Below, piece by piece: positions 12,260-23,000 of a stretch of DNA of 64,000 bases. Source of the DNA: Branchiostoma lanceolatum (Eukaryota > Chordata > Leptocardii > Amphioxiformes > Branchiostomatidae). The notes under the pieces are model-generated. The model worked only from the letters and a program-made list of their open reading frames with translations, was not told the DNA's origin and searched no databases. The translations under genes and the position numbers were made by a program. The DNA is taken from assembly GCF_035083965.1 (NCBI RefSeq), contig NC_089723.1:18069489-18133488 (forward strand), written 5' to 3'. Position 1 is the stretch's first letter. Each line of letters begins with the position of its first letter.

Positions 12260-15200
12260 CTAAACCAGTAGCGATGGTGTAGGCTTCTTTCCCGGCCAAG
12301 CTTCCTTCGCGTATTTCTTTTTCTTTGGTTCAGAAGATGAGACTTCATTACTGATAGCTGTGGCAGGGTGGGTAGCTGGAAGTTCAGGCACGGGTGTCAA
12401 GTCGACTTCTGGTGCCAAGTTTGGTCTGAATCCGCTGAAGACAGAGGACCCGATCATCCCAACTGTGGGAGATGTAGGAGTGTGTGCTTCACCCGAGGAT
12501 GTCAGGTCACTGTACAAACCTGCAACAGACACAGAAGTCAATCAAGGGGGAATCTGCACAGTTCAAATTCGTTTGTTCATTCGTTCAGACCCTTGTAGTG
12601 CCTAGTGGCACATAGGGCAGCTATTTTCACTCCCTAAAGACGGATACTACAAATTAGCATTTACTAACTTACTGACTTTCCATGGCCAGATTCCAAGTAG
12701 ATATTGAACAAGCATATGATTTTTGTGCTTGTAGATGTATATACATTTTGTACATTGATAACAATTACGTCAAATCAGATAGGTCGCCCTATCAAACTTT
12801 GAGAAAATCAGGAGGAGTACAAAATATATAGTTGAACATGTCTTTCATATGTTTTCCTTTTACTCCAAGGTAACAATAAAAGAGCACATACTGTGTCACA
12901 CAACGGTGCCTATACTGTAAATGATTTTTTAAAACCACATGCGTACCTGGTGTGTAGAATTGCTGCATACGTTTGGCCATGGAATCTGGTGAAGTAGGGA
13001 TGTCCTCTGCTTTCCTTTTCTGTTGGGTAAAACATTGTGTCAACTCTCGGTTCCTTCATATGAACAGATTTAAGTACATATTGACATGTGACAACCCCTG
13101 CATGGTATACATAGGAAATAGATTAAAGAATGTCTAGACGTCAGATATTCCTCCAATCATTGTAAAGGTCCATTCTCTTCCCATACTATGGACTCTTGTA
13201 TTAGGTAGATTAGCCTTATGGAACTGTAGTTATGTACCATTAGATGCCATACTTTGTGCCTTGTACAATTGTTATGCAATTAAGTTATTATTATGACAAA
13301 TGAAGATGATTTCGTAGAGATGCATGCATCCTCGCCTCTTCCTAGGGTTCTATTTTCTAAATAGTAACTTGAACAATAAATTCCTTGTTGCTGTAAGTGT
13401 TAAGTCCTCAAATCTGAAATTCTGATGGGTACATAGGATTTACCTCTGTAAACACATTCACCCCTTACAAGCATAACCTTTTAAAAGTCCCTCTTACAAG
13501 TCTATAAACCATTCAGATATATGATAACACAATACTAGTCTTGGACATAGTAAGATGTTTACAACTTCAATCCCTTCAGTTTTCCACTCACCTTAACTGG
13601 AATAACCTCTGTGGATACTAGGTTTCTGAACCGCCCCACACTGGGGTCAACGTCCTCTGGGTTAATAACCTCATCATCATCCATGAATCTGACAGACTGC
13701 ATGCTTTTTCTCTTCCTCTTGATGGGGGAGGGAGTGACTTCTAGGTTGGGCTCATCCACACTGTATACTGTGATTCTCTTGTTGTGGGCTGTGTTAAATT
13801 CTGTCAAGTTCTGGATAGGAGTAACAAAATGCTTCAGTGCAAACAAAATGGAAATCTTTTACATAAGGAATAGCATGCTGCACATGGTACTCTTTTAGCC
13901 TGAATCCAATCAAGCCTCCTGTGACCGCTCGCCATCCTGTAATCGGCTCCCAATCCGCGGGGAGGGGAGAGAAACCCCCGGGCAGCTGGAGTTTGCGTTA
14001 TACAGACTAGGCACTCTTTATGCTTACATCATGATGTTACTGCAATATTGAAGAACAGCAAGAGCCCTAGATCTCTAAAACAGTTTTTGACAAGTGACAA
14101 CATGTTGGATGCATACAAACCTTTACTCACTAGCAAAGTTGGTATCCTATGTTATATATATGATGCAGTTAAAATATATTTTTCAATCTACCTTTAATGA
14201 ACTGACAGTATGTGACACTAAAAGACACTACACATTAAGAGCAAGTCATTTACATCCAATTCTGTCTCCTCCTCTGGTAGACCCAGCAATCCTGTGGAAA
14301 TCTCCTCTTCTCCAACCGTTTCTGTGTCGTCTGACTTTACAGTAGTGACTGTCTGTGGCTTCTCACGTAGGACGTAGGTCCGAGTAGAGGCTCCAAACCT
14401 CAGGACAGAGTCCAGGGGAACTTGCTGGGGCTTGCTTGCCTCCAGGCGGATGTTGCCAATGTGGGTGCCATGTGCTGGAAAGGACATAGTTGGTGTAAGA
14501 TGACTACAGTTGTACCCATAACAGTTACTCTAAAATATGTCTTTCATTGACATTTAACAGAGAAATAACAGTTGAAATACATTACTGTAATATCATTTCT
14601 ATTGAATCAAATACAGTAGTTACTAAATTCAAGCAAGACATTCACTACAAGCAACATGACCTCTTTCTATTCTATCATTGAGAGGCTGACTTGTAGGTTG
14701 TACAGCCACAGCAAAGCTATCATGAACCTGAAGTCAAAAACCTACACTGTACAACTAAGGACTACAAGGCTATGGATACTTACTGCTGTTCAAGTCTATG
14801 AGGAAAGCTCTGTTGAGGTGCTTGTGCCAGACCAAAGCTGCATGGCATCTGGAACAGGACTGGTGATCGATGCAGAAGTCACACATCTTGGAGTTCCTTC
14901 CAAACAGGTAGTACTTCTTCTCATCAATGATCAGTTTCTGGAATGAGAACATGACAGTTATTCAAAATGATAAATGAAAGTCTATCATGATGAACTGGCC
15001 TACTAATCCTATCTATTTTCCTGGTGTTGTCTGAAGAACCCAGGTTACTTTTCTGATCCCGACTATATCAAGCTTCTAGGCAGTGTCCCCGTGGTAACTC
15101 AACCCGCTGCTTCGCCATCTGGATCAAATTCCGTGGATCCTGGGGCCCGAGTTTGACCCTAGGGTCGGCTCAGCTCGGACATGTTGTAAGAAATTGCATT

Positions 15201-16448
15201 CGTCATTTCGGATGGTGACGTAATGCCGGCGGCCCCGTGTATGAGGGAGCTTCAGGCGTAAGCCTCAAAACTCTGCACGTAACAAACCCAACACACTTTA
15301 ATATCGAGATGAGTAGGGGTGACCCCATGTGCTTGGCCAAAAATGCAAGCTGTGGCAAAGCCGCATTGCACTACTGCTAGCTATACCTCAAAGGCTCAAT
15401 TGAGGATGACTGCTTTACCTTCTTTTACTAGTTTTAGTAGCTCTTCCACTGGTCGGCCCAATAAGCCCTGACAGTGAAAGATTGTGTAGTAATAAGGGCT
15501 GGCTTTTTCATGAATACATATCTGCACCTCTTTTTTAAAGACTTCAATATGTAAGATCATGTATGAATCAATGATCAATTTGCTATGAATTGGGCCTTCT
15601 GAATTTTAAAATTCAACATTTCCTACATACAATTGCAAAAACACATAACTCACCTCTATCATCTTGTCCCCTTTGATGACATCTAAGTGGAGCCCTGCTG
15701 GTGGCTTACCGGCCCTGTAACATGTAATACAATAATCATCATCACGATAAATAATAGATGAATAACAGGTGCATGATTTCTTCTATTAGATGTTTGATGA
15801 ACCCATGCAAAATTCCATTTAGAGTAGAGTTGAGTCGAGTACTAGTAGATGGAAAGTGTATATCTTTGAGTGTATATGGGTTTCATTTTAGTGTAGATAT
15901 TAATAGCTACGGTATAAACATAAAACATCAATGCATAGTTATGAAACAATAAGCAAGAGGCAGACGTGGTCTACGTGCGTGCAGGTAATTTTAGCTAAGG
16001 TGATTATTATGCTGTGGCTGGTCACGAAAAAATATTATGAAGGACAGCATATCTACACAATTCAGTCAAAGCCTTCGCATGCGACAGTCCTTTGGTTTGG
16101 ACATTGCTAAGAAAAATGATTTACATCGGAGTCCTATACATGCAGTCAATGCATAAAGCTATACTCCAAAGTGTCCAAGCTGTGAGTTTGAGGTGATGCA
16201 CGCGCACACACTCCCATGTGTATAATAAGCGCGGCAACTGTTGTGTTTTTCATCAGCCAACATACGAAGGACGTCTAACCACACGTCTACGAGGAGGAGT
16301 TTTCCTTGAAGACTATGATGTTTTCTGTAAATAACCAAGTTACGACTTACCAGGACGGCACATCGAAAGGTGGAGGGAGAAGGGGATCAGGCTCTACCAC
16401 TACTCTACTCTGCTGTTTCTCTCGTTTCTGGCCTTCTTTCGACGCCAT
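12260..16448 (-). CDS. PPP1R8: Nuclear inhibitor of protein phosphatase 1 (NIPP1)
   Basis: NIPP1 holds PP1 in the nucleus, targets it to phosphoproteins through an FHA domain, and takes part in splicing and chromatin silencing. Seven coding exons in transcript order: 16448-16351, 15714-15654, 14937-14784, 14474-14254, 13810-13592, 13019-12947, 12519-12260. All introns are GT-AG and the frame closes, giving 361 aa (human 351). Visible landmarks: MASKEGQKREK start; AGKPP-GLHLDVIKGDK; FHA domain from about residue 54 (LFGR at 64-67, HQSCSRCHAAL, LNSTHGTHIGNIRLE); RFGASTRTYVLREKPQT; LLGLPEEETELDNLTEFNTAHNKR; a KRKRK block at 209-213; DDDEVINPEDVDPSVGRFRN; and the conserved C-terminal PKKKKYAKEAWPGKKPTP. 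The PP1-binding RVxF site reads SVRF (217-220) instead of RVTF. It is divergent to TMEM14. Confidence 0.95.
15286..15420 (-). repeat. Dispersed repeat copy (SINE-like) in PPP1R8 intron 2
   Basis: Its reverse complement matches 18020-18172, sharing GTAGTGCAATGCGGCTT, CACGGGGTCACCCCTACTC-like and GTGTGTTGGGTT blocks in the same order. The neighbouring GC-rich stretch 15065-15285 may belong to the same element. Both copies lie in introns on opposite strands. Family not identified. Confidence 0.6.
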
Positions 16449-17148
16449 TTTTGCTCTGAACTCAATTACAAACGCAACAACGTAATCACGCTTTCTCGCA
16501 TTTTATAGCCGGTACAAACATGATGATCTCATAAGATAAAGTCTATCGACATTAATCAATAAAAGCTATAAATATCAAAGTTGTTTAAGTGGTGTATCGT
16601 CAACAGAGGAACTTTCGTTACCAATCAATAAATTTTCGTTTCACTGCGTTCTTGAGGCAGATAAACATGTGAGTGTTGCATGTTGGGATAGATTTGTCAT
16701 CTCTGACCCCAGGTGAGGTTGGGTAAGGGGGGAGTGGTTGAGTCTGCTACAATTTTACTCACTTTTTAGTGTGTTTCTTGGAATATATTGATACTTTTGT
16801 ATGTTTACATCAGCTACAGAACTTAGTCAGTAGGCCAGAGCTGCAAAAGAAGATTGCAACTATTTACAGTAACAGTTAAATCAGTATTAAACTCTATACC
16901 CTTATGGTTACATCAATGACCTTTTAATCATTTCCTTGTAATTATATATGAATGATGATATGAAACTGAAAGTGATGATTTGTTAGCAAATATGCATTAT
17001 CAAAGGAATGATATATAATGTGAGAATATTTGTATGTCACTGATGAGTAAGACTCACACAAACCAAGGAGGTTTAATCTCCTATTAAATGCTCAAACTGA
17101 CAAAACAAACTTCTTCATACTGCTATCCCCTGTACACTATCCATACAG
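16449..17148. promoter_or_regulatory. Divergent promoter region of PPP1R8 and TMEM14
   Basis: PPP1R8 starts leftward at 16448. The first TMEM14 coding exon, rightward, has a splice acceptor at 17148, so TMEM14 must have an upstream noncoding exon in this 700-bp interval. I see no clear TATA box. The PPP1R8 start lies in AAAAATGGCGTCG, a YY1-like context. Exact start sites cannot be read from sequence. Confidence 0.4.
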
Positions 17149-17257
17149 GTGTGAGCCCTGTAGTGAACGTACCAGGTGATCACCATGACTGACTTTGTCT
17201 CCATTGGGTTTGCACTTGTTGTCGCTGTAGGTGGGATCCTAGGCTATGTAAGGAAAG
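17149..17257 (+). CDS. TMEM14: TMEM14 first coding exon, version 1a
   Basis: 109 nt: a 36-nt leader after the acceptor CCATACAG, then the ATG at 17185 and 73 coding nt to the donor GGAAAG|GTGAGT. The peptide begins [13 protein letters not shown]. Its length, leader, ATG position and end phase are identical to exon 1b at 17319-17427, 61 nt further on. Joined to the exon at 17785 it gives a full 102-aa protein. Confidence 0.85.
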
Positions 17258-18488
17258 GTGAGTCAGTGTATCTCCTTACAAATTATGTTCCCCAGTATAA
17301 CATTATAATTTTACGCAGGTTTCAGCCCCATCGTAGAAGTACCAACCGATCACCATGACGGACTTCATCTCCATCGGATACGCACTTGCTGTTGCTGCAG
17401 GTGGGATCTCGGGATATGTTAGGGCAGGTAAGTGTGGATGGGTAAATGAAAAGATCAAGTGCATGACTATAAGGTAAATTAGGTAAATGCATGACTTATA
17501 TTAGATATTATGATAGATATCGTAACAATCACCGAAGTATTATGTAATTCAAGTCATTACCACTATCACTGTAAATCAAGTGAATAATCTGTGATGACTC
17601 TCATTCTTATTTCAAAATAATTGATCACCTACGGATTGAATAATTTTGATATTTCATACTTACATATCGATAGTACTGTAGGAATAACTCAACCATGTTT
17701 TCTAGTAACATGTTGGTCTTAGAATGATTATGAATTATTATATGTGATCTATATAAAATTGTTGCTATCCTGTTTGCTGTCCAGGCAGTACCATGTCCCT
17801 GGGAGCAGGCCTGGTGTTCGGGGGACTGATGGGTGTGGGAGCGTACCAGACTTCTGTCAACCCCAACAACTACATGCTGTCTCTGGGTAAGCTGCTATAG
17901 ACTTACAGGTGTACTGATATATACAGATATACTGGTACCTTTTGCCATTTTTGTAGAAGGTTAGGAAACAAAGGTATAGTGTTGTGTTCCCAGTGTAATT
18001 GTGATACTTAGTATATTGAAAGGTAAAGCGGTCGAACCTCAGACTGAGGGCGAAGCATGACGCTTTTTCGTTAGCTAGTAGTGCAATGCGGCTTCGCTAC
18101 GGCTCGCGTGTTTTTGACCAACCAAGCACACGGGGTCACCCCTACTCTTTTTGATAAGTGTGTTGGGTTCTTCAAGGACATTATTATTCAAGGAAGTTTA
18201 AAATCAAACCTCCTTGGTATATCAAATGCAACCATACTAGTACATGTACATCAGTCATTAGATGCATGTAGTACTGTGTTTGCTCATGTTGGTCATTATT
18301 GATTTTTAAATCAATGAGGTATAGATACTTCATGCCCTTTTCTCCATCCCTCAGCAACCTCTGGAGTGCTGACTGCCGTGATGGGGTCAAGGTTCATCAA
18401 CTCTGGGAAGTTCATGCCGGCAGGCCTGGTGGCTGGGCTGAGTCTACTGATGGTGGCCAGGTTTGGGTACAGGGCCATCTCCAACTGA
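17185..18488 (+). CDS. TMEM14: TMEM14-family small membrane protein (TMEM14C-like)
   Basis: TMEM14 proteins are ~100-aa multi-helix membrane proteins; vertebrate TMEM14C sits in the mitochondrial inner membrane and supports porphyrin import for haem synthesis. Coding exons: first exon 1a (17185-17257) or 1b (17355-17427), then 17785-17886 and 18355-18488. Either choice gives 102 aa. Landmarks: GGIxGYVR after the first helix; [21 protein letters not shown]; and the family signature [17 protein letters not shown] near the C terminus. The tail ([10 protein letters not shown]) is short. It is closer to TMEM14C than TMEM14A by the LATSG and SGKFMPAGL blocks; the orthology call beyond family level is inference. 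An AATAAA lies 124 bp after the stop. Confidence 0.9.
17319..17427 (+). CDS. TMEM14: TMEM14 first coding exon, version 1b (tandem duplicate)
   Basis: 109 nt after the acceptor TTTTACGCAG, with the ATG at 17355 and donor AGGGCAG|GTAAGT. It encodes a 25-residue start differing from exon 1a at residues 5, 9, 12, 15, 19 and 24 (V/I, F/Y, V/A, V/A, L/S, K/A). If 1a and 1b were both spliced in, the second copy would be read in another frame and hit TAG within the exon, so only one can be used per productive mRNA that starts at the 1a ATG. Confidence 0.85.
18020..18172 (+). repeat. Dispersed repeat copy (SINE-like) in the last TMEM14 intron
   Basis: The same element as 15286-15420 but in the opposite orientation. 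It contains GGTCGAACCTC, which resembles a tRNA B box, followed by GTAGTGCAATGCGGCTTC and CACGGGGTCACCCCTACTC. I infer a retroposed short element. Confidence 0.6.
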
Positions 18489-18611
18489 GCTGCGACAACT
18501 TCGACCAGAGCTTGGCTCTGTTGGGATCCATTCCTTATACATCCCTCTTACTTTTTCTTAAGCATTTGCCCTTTACATAAGCTCAGGATTTCTCAGATGT
18601 AACCAGTACTC

Positions 18612-18617
18612 AATAAA
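18612..18617 (+). terminator. Poly(A) signal of TMEM14
   Basis: AATAAA in ACTCAATAAAGAAT, 124 bp downstream of the TMEM14 stop codon. Confidence 0.6.
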
Positions 18618-19297
18618 GAATACTAGATGATGAAGAGATTTCTTGGACATAGCTTCCCTTTTTTCTTTATTGTATTGCAACAACACAATACAATGTGGAG
18701 CGCTAGGCAGCAGATCCATATGTTGTGTAATAGTAAATAAAATACACATTGCAAACATATTCACATAGCCTCAGCAATAGATGAAAGATGATGTCACTAT
18801 AGACTAGTGATTAAAGTATACTTTATTAAGTATTAAATAGAGATTGATACGTAATTTCTAACTTCAAGGCTATCTTCAAGGTTCACTGTCAAAACTGTGC
18901 TGAACTGTATTTAATATGATATAGGAATCATAGAGAGAAAGGTGTTGCTGGAAGAGGAGATTGTGTGTCATAGGCTGTCTGTGCCTACTACATGTATTAA
19001 CATATTTAACTACATGTACTATGATAAGACTGTAACATTACTGCTATATAACATTACTGCTGTCCTGTAGGTTGTTTATATATTTGGAATTCACCAACAA
19101 GGATTATAACTTTTGTTGAGGAAATCAATAAAGTCAAAACTTCCCCAAATTGCTGACTCATATAGTTTTACTCTTGACTCATATGATCTTAATGTTTTGG
19201 CAGAATGATAAGATATTTCCAATGGTCTTTTCCAAAGCCTAATACAGCACAGATTTGTTAACATTAACATTAATCCGCCGGGTTGCTTAAATCCGCC

Positions 19298-19408
19298 ACT
19301 TTGAAAAAGTGGGTTTGAGAGATCTCTAGTGTAGCACCCCCCAGGTTATGCACACTTTGAAAAAGTGGGTTTGAGAGATCTCTAGTGTAGCACCCCCCCA
19401 GGTATGCA
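19298..19408. repeat. Two-copy tandem repeat (~55 bp unit)
   Basis: The unit begins CACTTTGAAAAAGTGGG and ends in a C-run followed by AGGTTATGCA. The two copies (about 19298-19351 and 19352-19408) are nearly identical. The start CACTTTGAAAAAGTG is itself a short palindrome. Confidence 0.85.
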
Positions 19409-19843
19409 CAGTTTAGATATACAAGGCATTATACTGGGGGATGTTAGGTTGGAGATCTGTTTGGACATATATTTGCATGGTGGTGGAATGTACCCTGGTG
19501 GAATTAGTACCTTAGTTGTTACCGGTATTCCCCATATCTTTGCCCAACAGAGCAAAATTGCAAAGCAGATTAGAGACATCAGACTCTTTGTGAAGCTGGA
19601 GTGGCTAGTCTATTGACTATTGACATAACATATTCATTCCATTTCTGGCCAGTAAATGCCTCTGGCAATGTATTTACCCTGAATCTGCCCAATTTCTACT
19701 ATTATTACATTTGGGCTGCCATCTCGACATTAGCAGCAAGTAAGCATTACATTGTCTGGGTGGGTGATCACCAATGTCTGACTGCAATTTGAGGTCTGCC
19801 GCTAGATGACGCACCAACCATTGTGACAGGTCAAAGTTAGCAA

Positions 19844-20016
19844 TCACGTGATCGGTTCCACCAATAGCGAAGAAGCTCAGATTGCCGCCATCTTTGGTCG
19901 GGAAGTACTCCTGACGAGGGAAAAAATTTGAAATCCTTCAAGAAATCTTAAAGTTTGGGCATCGTTTCGAGAGCTGTCTGTCGGCCCGAGAGCTGACGGT
20001 ACTTTCCAGGAACAGA
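19844..20016 (+). promoter_or_regulatory. NUP153 promoter and 5' UTR
   Basis: Just upstream of the NUP153 ATG are TCACGTGA, an E-box palindrome (19844-19851), CCAAT (19861-19865) and GCCGCCATCTTT (19884-19895), the reverse complement of a YY1-type site. No TATA box is seen. The motif cluster suits a housekeeping promoter; transcription factor binding is inference. Confidence 0.5.
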
Positions 20017-23000
20017 ATGGCGACCTCCGGTGCTGGGAAGGCGCGTAGCCGGCGGTCACACGCGCCGAAGCCGTACGCCAGATCCGGCGGGAGAAAGGTA
20101 AGCATGGAGCCGTGGGGAGGGCGCCGACAGGCATGTGCAGTATGGGATGATAAAAATCTCACAGGTAGACAGGAGTCAAGGTAACGGGGCATCGTAGACA
20201 TGGTGGAATATTTACATGCATGCAGAATATTCCAAATTCGGCGGCAAATATGACTTTGTGACAGGAAAGCTGTCAAAAGTACTGAGAATTTGTGGCGGAA
20301 TGGTTTTTTGGACCTCAGAATAATTTTCCTCATGTACGCAGCAACTGCAGTAACAACACAGGAATTGTGTAACGACAAGAGAATAATTCAGGCGTTGTGA
20401 GAATGGTAGAATTCCAAGAAACTGACCTTGAATGAGTTTTTGTATCATGATCTTTACTCTCAAACTTGGTAGACTGTTCAATATTTTTTTCAATTGGACC
20501 ATTCCATTTTTGAAGGGGGAAAATTTCATTTTAAATCTCGTTTTAGCATGGATCCATGAATAATTTTCAACAAAAGTACACTAAATTACAACCACATGAG
20601 TAGAATACTATGAATAGTATAACATAACATGTACTACGGTGTAGTCAGCAATGGTTGAAAGTACAATTAGGCTTGCTTTTGGCAATTTGGGTGGTGTCCT
20701 AATTTTGAGCATGGATAAGTAACGTTACATGGATGACTGATTGTAGTTTTATGGCATACTTTCCATTTAGTCCATCCTGAGCAGTGTGACAGAATACCTG
20801 ACGCCATCGTGGCTCAAGGGCATGTGGGGTCAGGAGGAGAGCGGTGCACAGCCAACCGCAGAGAGGCCTACACACACGGGAAAACCTGCCCATGTACCCG
20901 TCGTACATATTCGTGAAGATCAGAATGGACTGGAAGAGGAGGAGGAAGAAGAGGAAGAGGCTGCACCTACAGTCCGTGTCACAAAAAATAGATTGACACA
21001 TCACCAGAGTCCATCAGTACAAGGTACATGTATGACTATGAGAGATCCAGCTTTACCCTTTGATGTTATAACTAGCTCTTGCCGACACACCTCAATTTCT
21101 TAGTGGAACATACATGTAGACATGTCTAGACAGTATAAACACCTATAGTTCAAAACGTTGCATGTTTCCATCCTCTACTGATTTAAAGTAGTAAAAAAAA
21201 AAGTTAAAATAGAACAACTTTGTTTTATACAGGTTCCGAGGACTCTCGTCCCGGGGTAGGATACTTCAGTGAGATGCCCCTAACACGGGGCTCCATCCAT
21301 GCACAAAGGTCCCAGTCTATAGCAGCTACTTCATCTTACACCACAACATACACTCGGGAGGCACCTTCTAACTCAGCCTTACCATGTAAGGAATCATTTC
21401 ATTTTCAAACAAACACACCTGTTAATAGTTTGTCTTATTTTGTGGAAGCTATGGACAGTAGTGCTTCATACCTAAACCCCAGACCTGAATGGGACAGTTG
21501 TATTGCAAAAACGTTTAGGTTGAAGTCCCAAAAAACCTAAATGTCTGGGAACAAGTCCGGACTTGAAAAAAAAAATCTCCCTATATTCTCCTTTTTGTTC
21601 TAAACCATCTTAAACTAAACATTCCTTAGATCATGAAATTATCGCTGGAAAAATCCAAAAACATTGCTGTTTTTGTGTTTATTACTGATATTTTGTGTAT
21701 ACTACTGACTGTACAATTTTGCATGTGAAGTTTTCGAATTGCATGTAAAATTTATGACAATATACAATTTTGTAAGAAACCTTCAAAAAAAAATTTAGAT
21801 AAAATTGTATGCCTATGGCATAATGCAAACATATACCATGGGTTCAGGTCCGGACTTGTAAACCTCTGGACTTGAATCTGGACCTGAACCTGAACATGTT
21901 TGAGGTACACAGCACAGCATTTTATAGAAGGGCCATTCCATTTTGTTGCAAGGTTTCACAATAAAAACTTGTAATAAGCATGCCTTGCTTTCTTTCAGCT
22001 GCTGAGGAAGACAAGTTCTCAGAAGACTCTGCCTCCACCAGCATCAGCTTTTCCAACGTCCCACAGGTGGACCAGAGTGAGAGAAGGAGCGAAACAACAA
22101 CAGAAGAAGTGGTTAGAGGTGCGTATTGGGTCCTTTTTCTATCAACTATGCATGGTTCTAATTTTTTTCTTCATTTTTCTGTGAAAATATAGAAACAATT
22201 CCAACTTTGACAGTTGAAAACACATGTTATGATTTTCGGAAAGTTGCCTAGCAAAGTTACGTATTGTATTGATTACGAAGCTTTGTTACACCTACATGTA
22301 TCTGGGTTATTTTGTTGGTCTGACAATGTTTTCTTCACAAACTAGTGAGAGAAATACAGGATTTTTCAAACCTTGAGACGTCAGTTAATATGCAAATGAT
22401 TTCCTGTCGTCTGCTCTGATCCGATTCTATTGTTCTTTGAGTCAGACGAGTAGAGATCCCCTACAGAGGATAATACATTTATGATGTTGGGATGAGGGTT
22501 GGGGTCAATTTAGCTACTAACTCCCTGACAGAAGATAGTTTTTATGGGAGGAGAACCCTGGGTCCTGCTTTCTTGTCCTTTAAGTCTTCTCTGTTGATGT
22601 TAGTGTGTGCTACCCTGTTTCAGACATTGCCAGACCAAAATCCCTGTGGTCAGAAGAACGTGAGACCAGAATGTCGCTGCCCCAACCACCTGCACGGTCT
22701 GCCAGGAGACCGGCTTTTAACTACTCTGTCTTTGGCTCCCCGGCTCTGGTGAGGATCCCTTACCATTTTACAAGAACATCTTATAAAGAATGTAGCCAAC
22801 TGTGAACATCTTTCCTTGTGGGCATCTGTTATGTAAGCAGACATGTGATCATGACTATAGGTCCTCCCTGCTATGGTCTGCTAGTAATGCCAATGAGATC
22901 ATTGAGAAAGGGGTGGATGCTAGAGTTTTTTGTAAAATATTGCTGAAACTCTCATGAAGGAATGCACGGTGATAAACTGATATTTGAATTTCTTCAGAAT

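Larger units (their letters stand above)
18489..19843. other. TMEM14 3' UTR and intergenic DNA before NUP153
   Basis: No coding exon is visible. It contains the TMEM14 poly(A) signal and a tandem repeat at 19298-19408. The rest is AT-rich unique sequence. Confidence 0.5.

Noticed and set aside
21440-21900. Repeated AAGTCCGGACTTG and GGACCTGAACCTGAAC phrases in NUP153 intron 3
   Set aside because: Suggestive of a hAT-like fragment related to 44966-45348, but I could not define matching termini.
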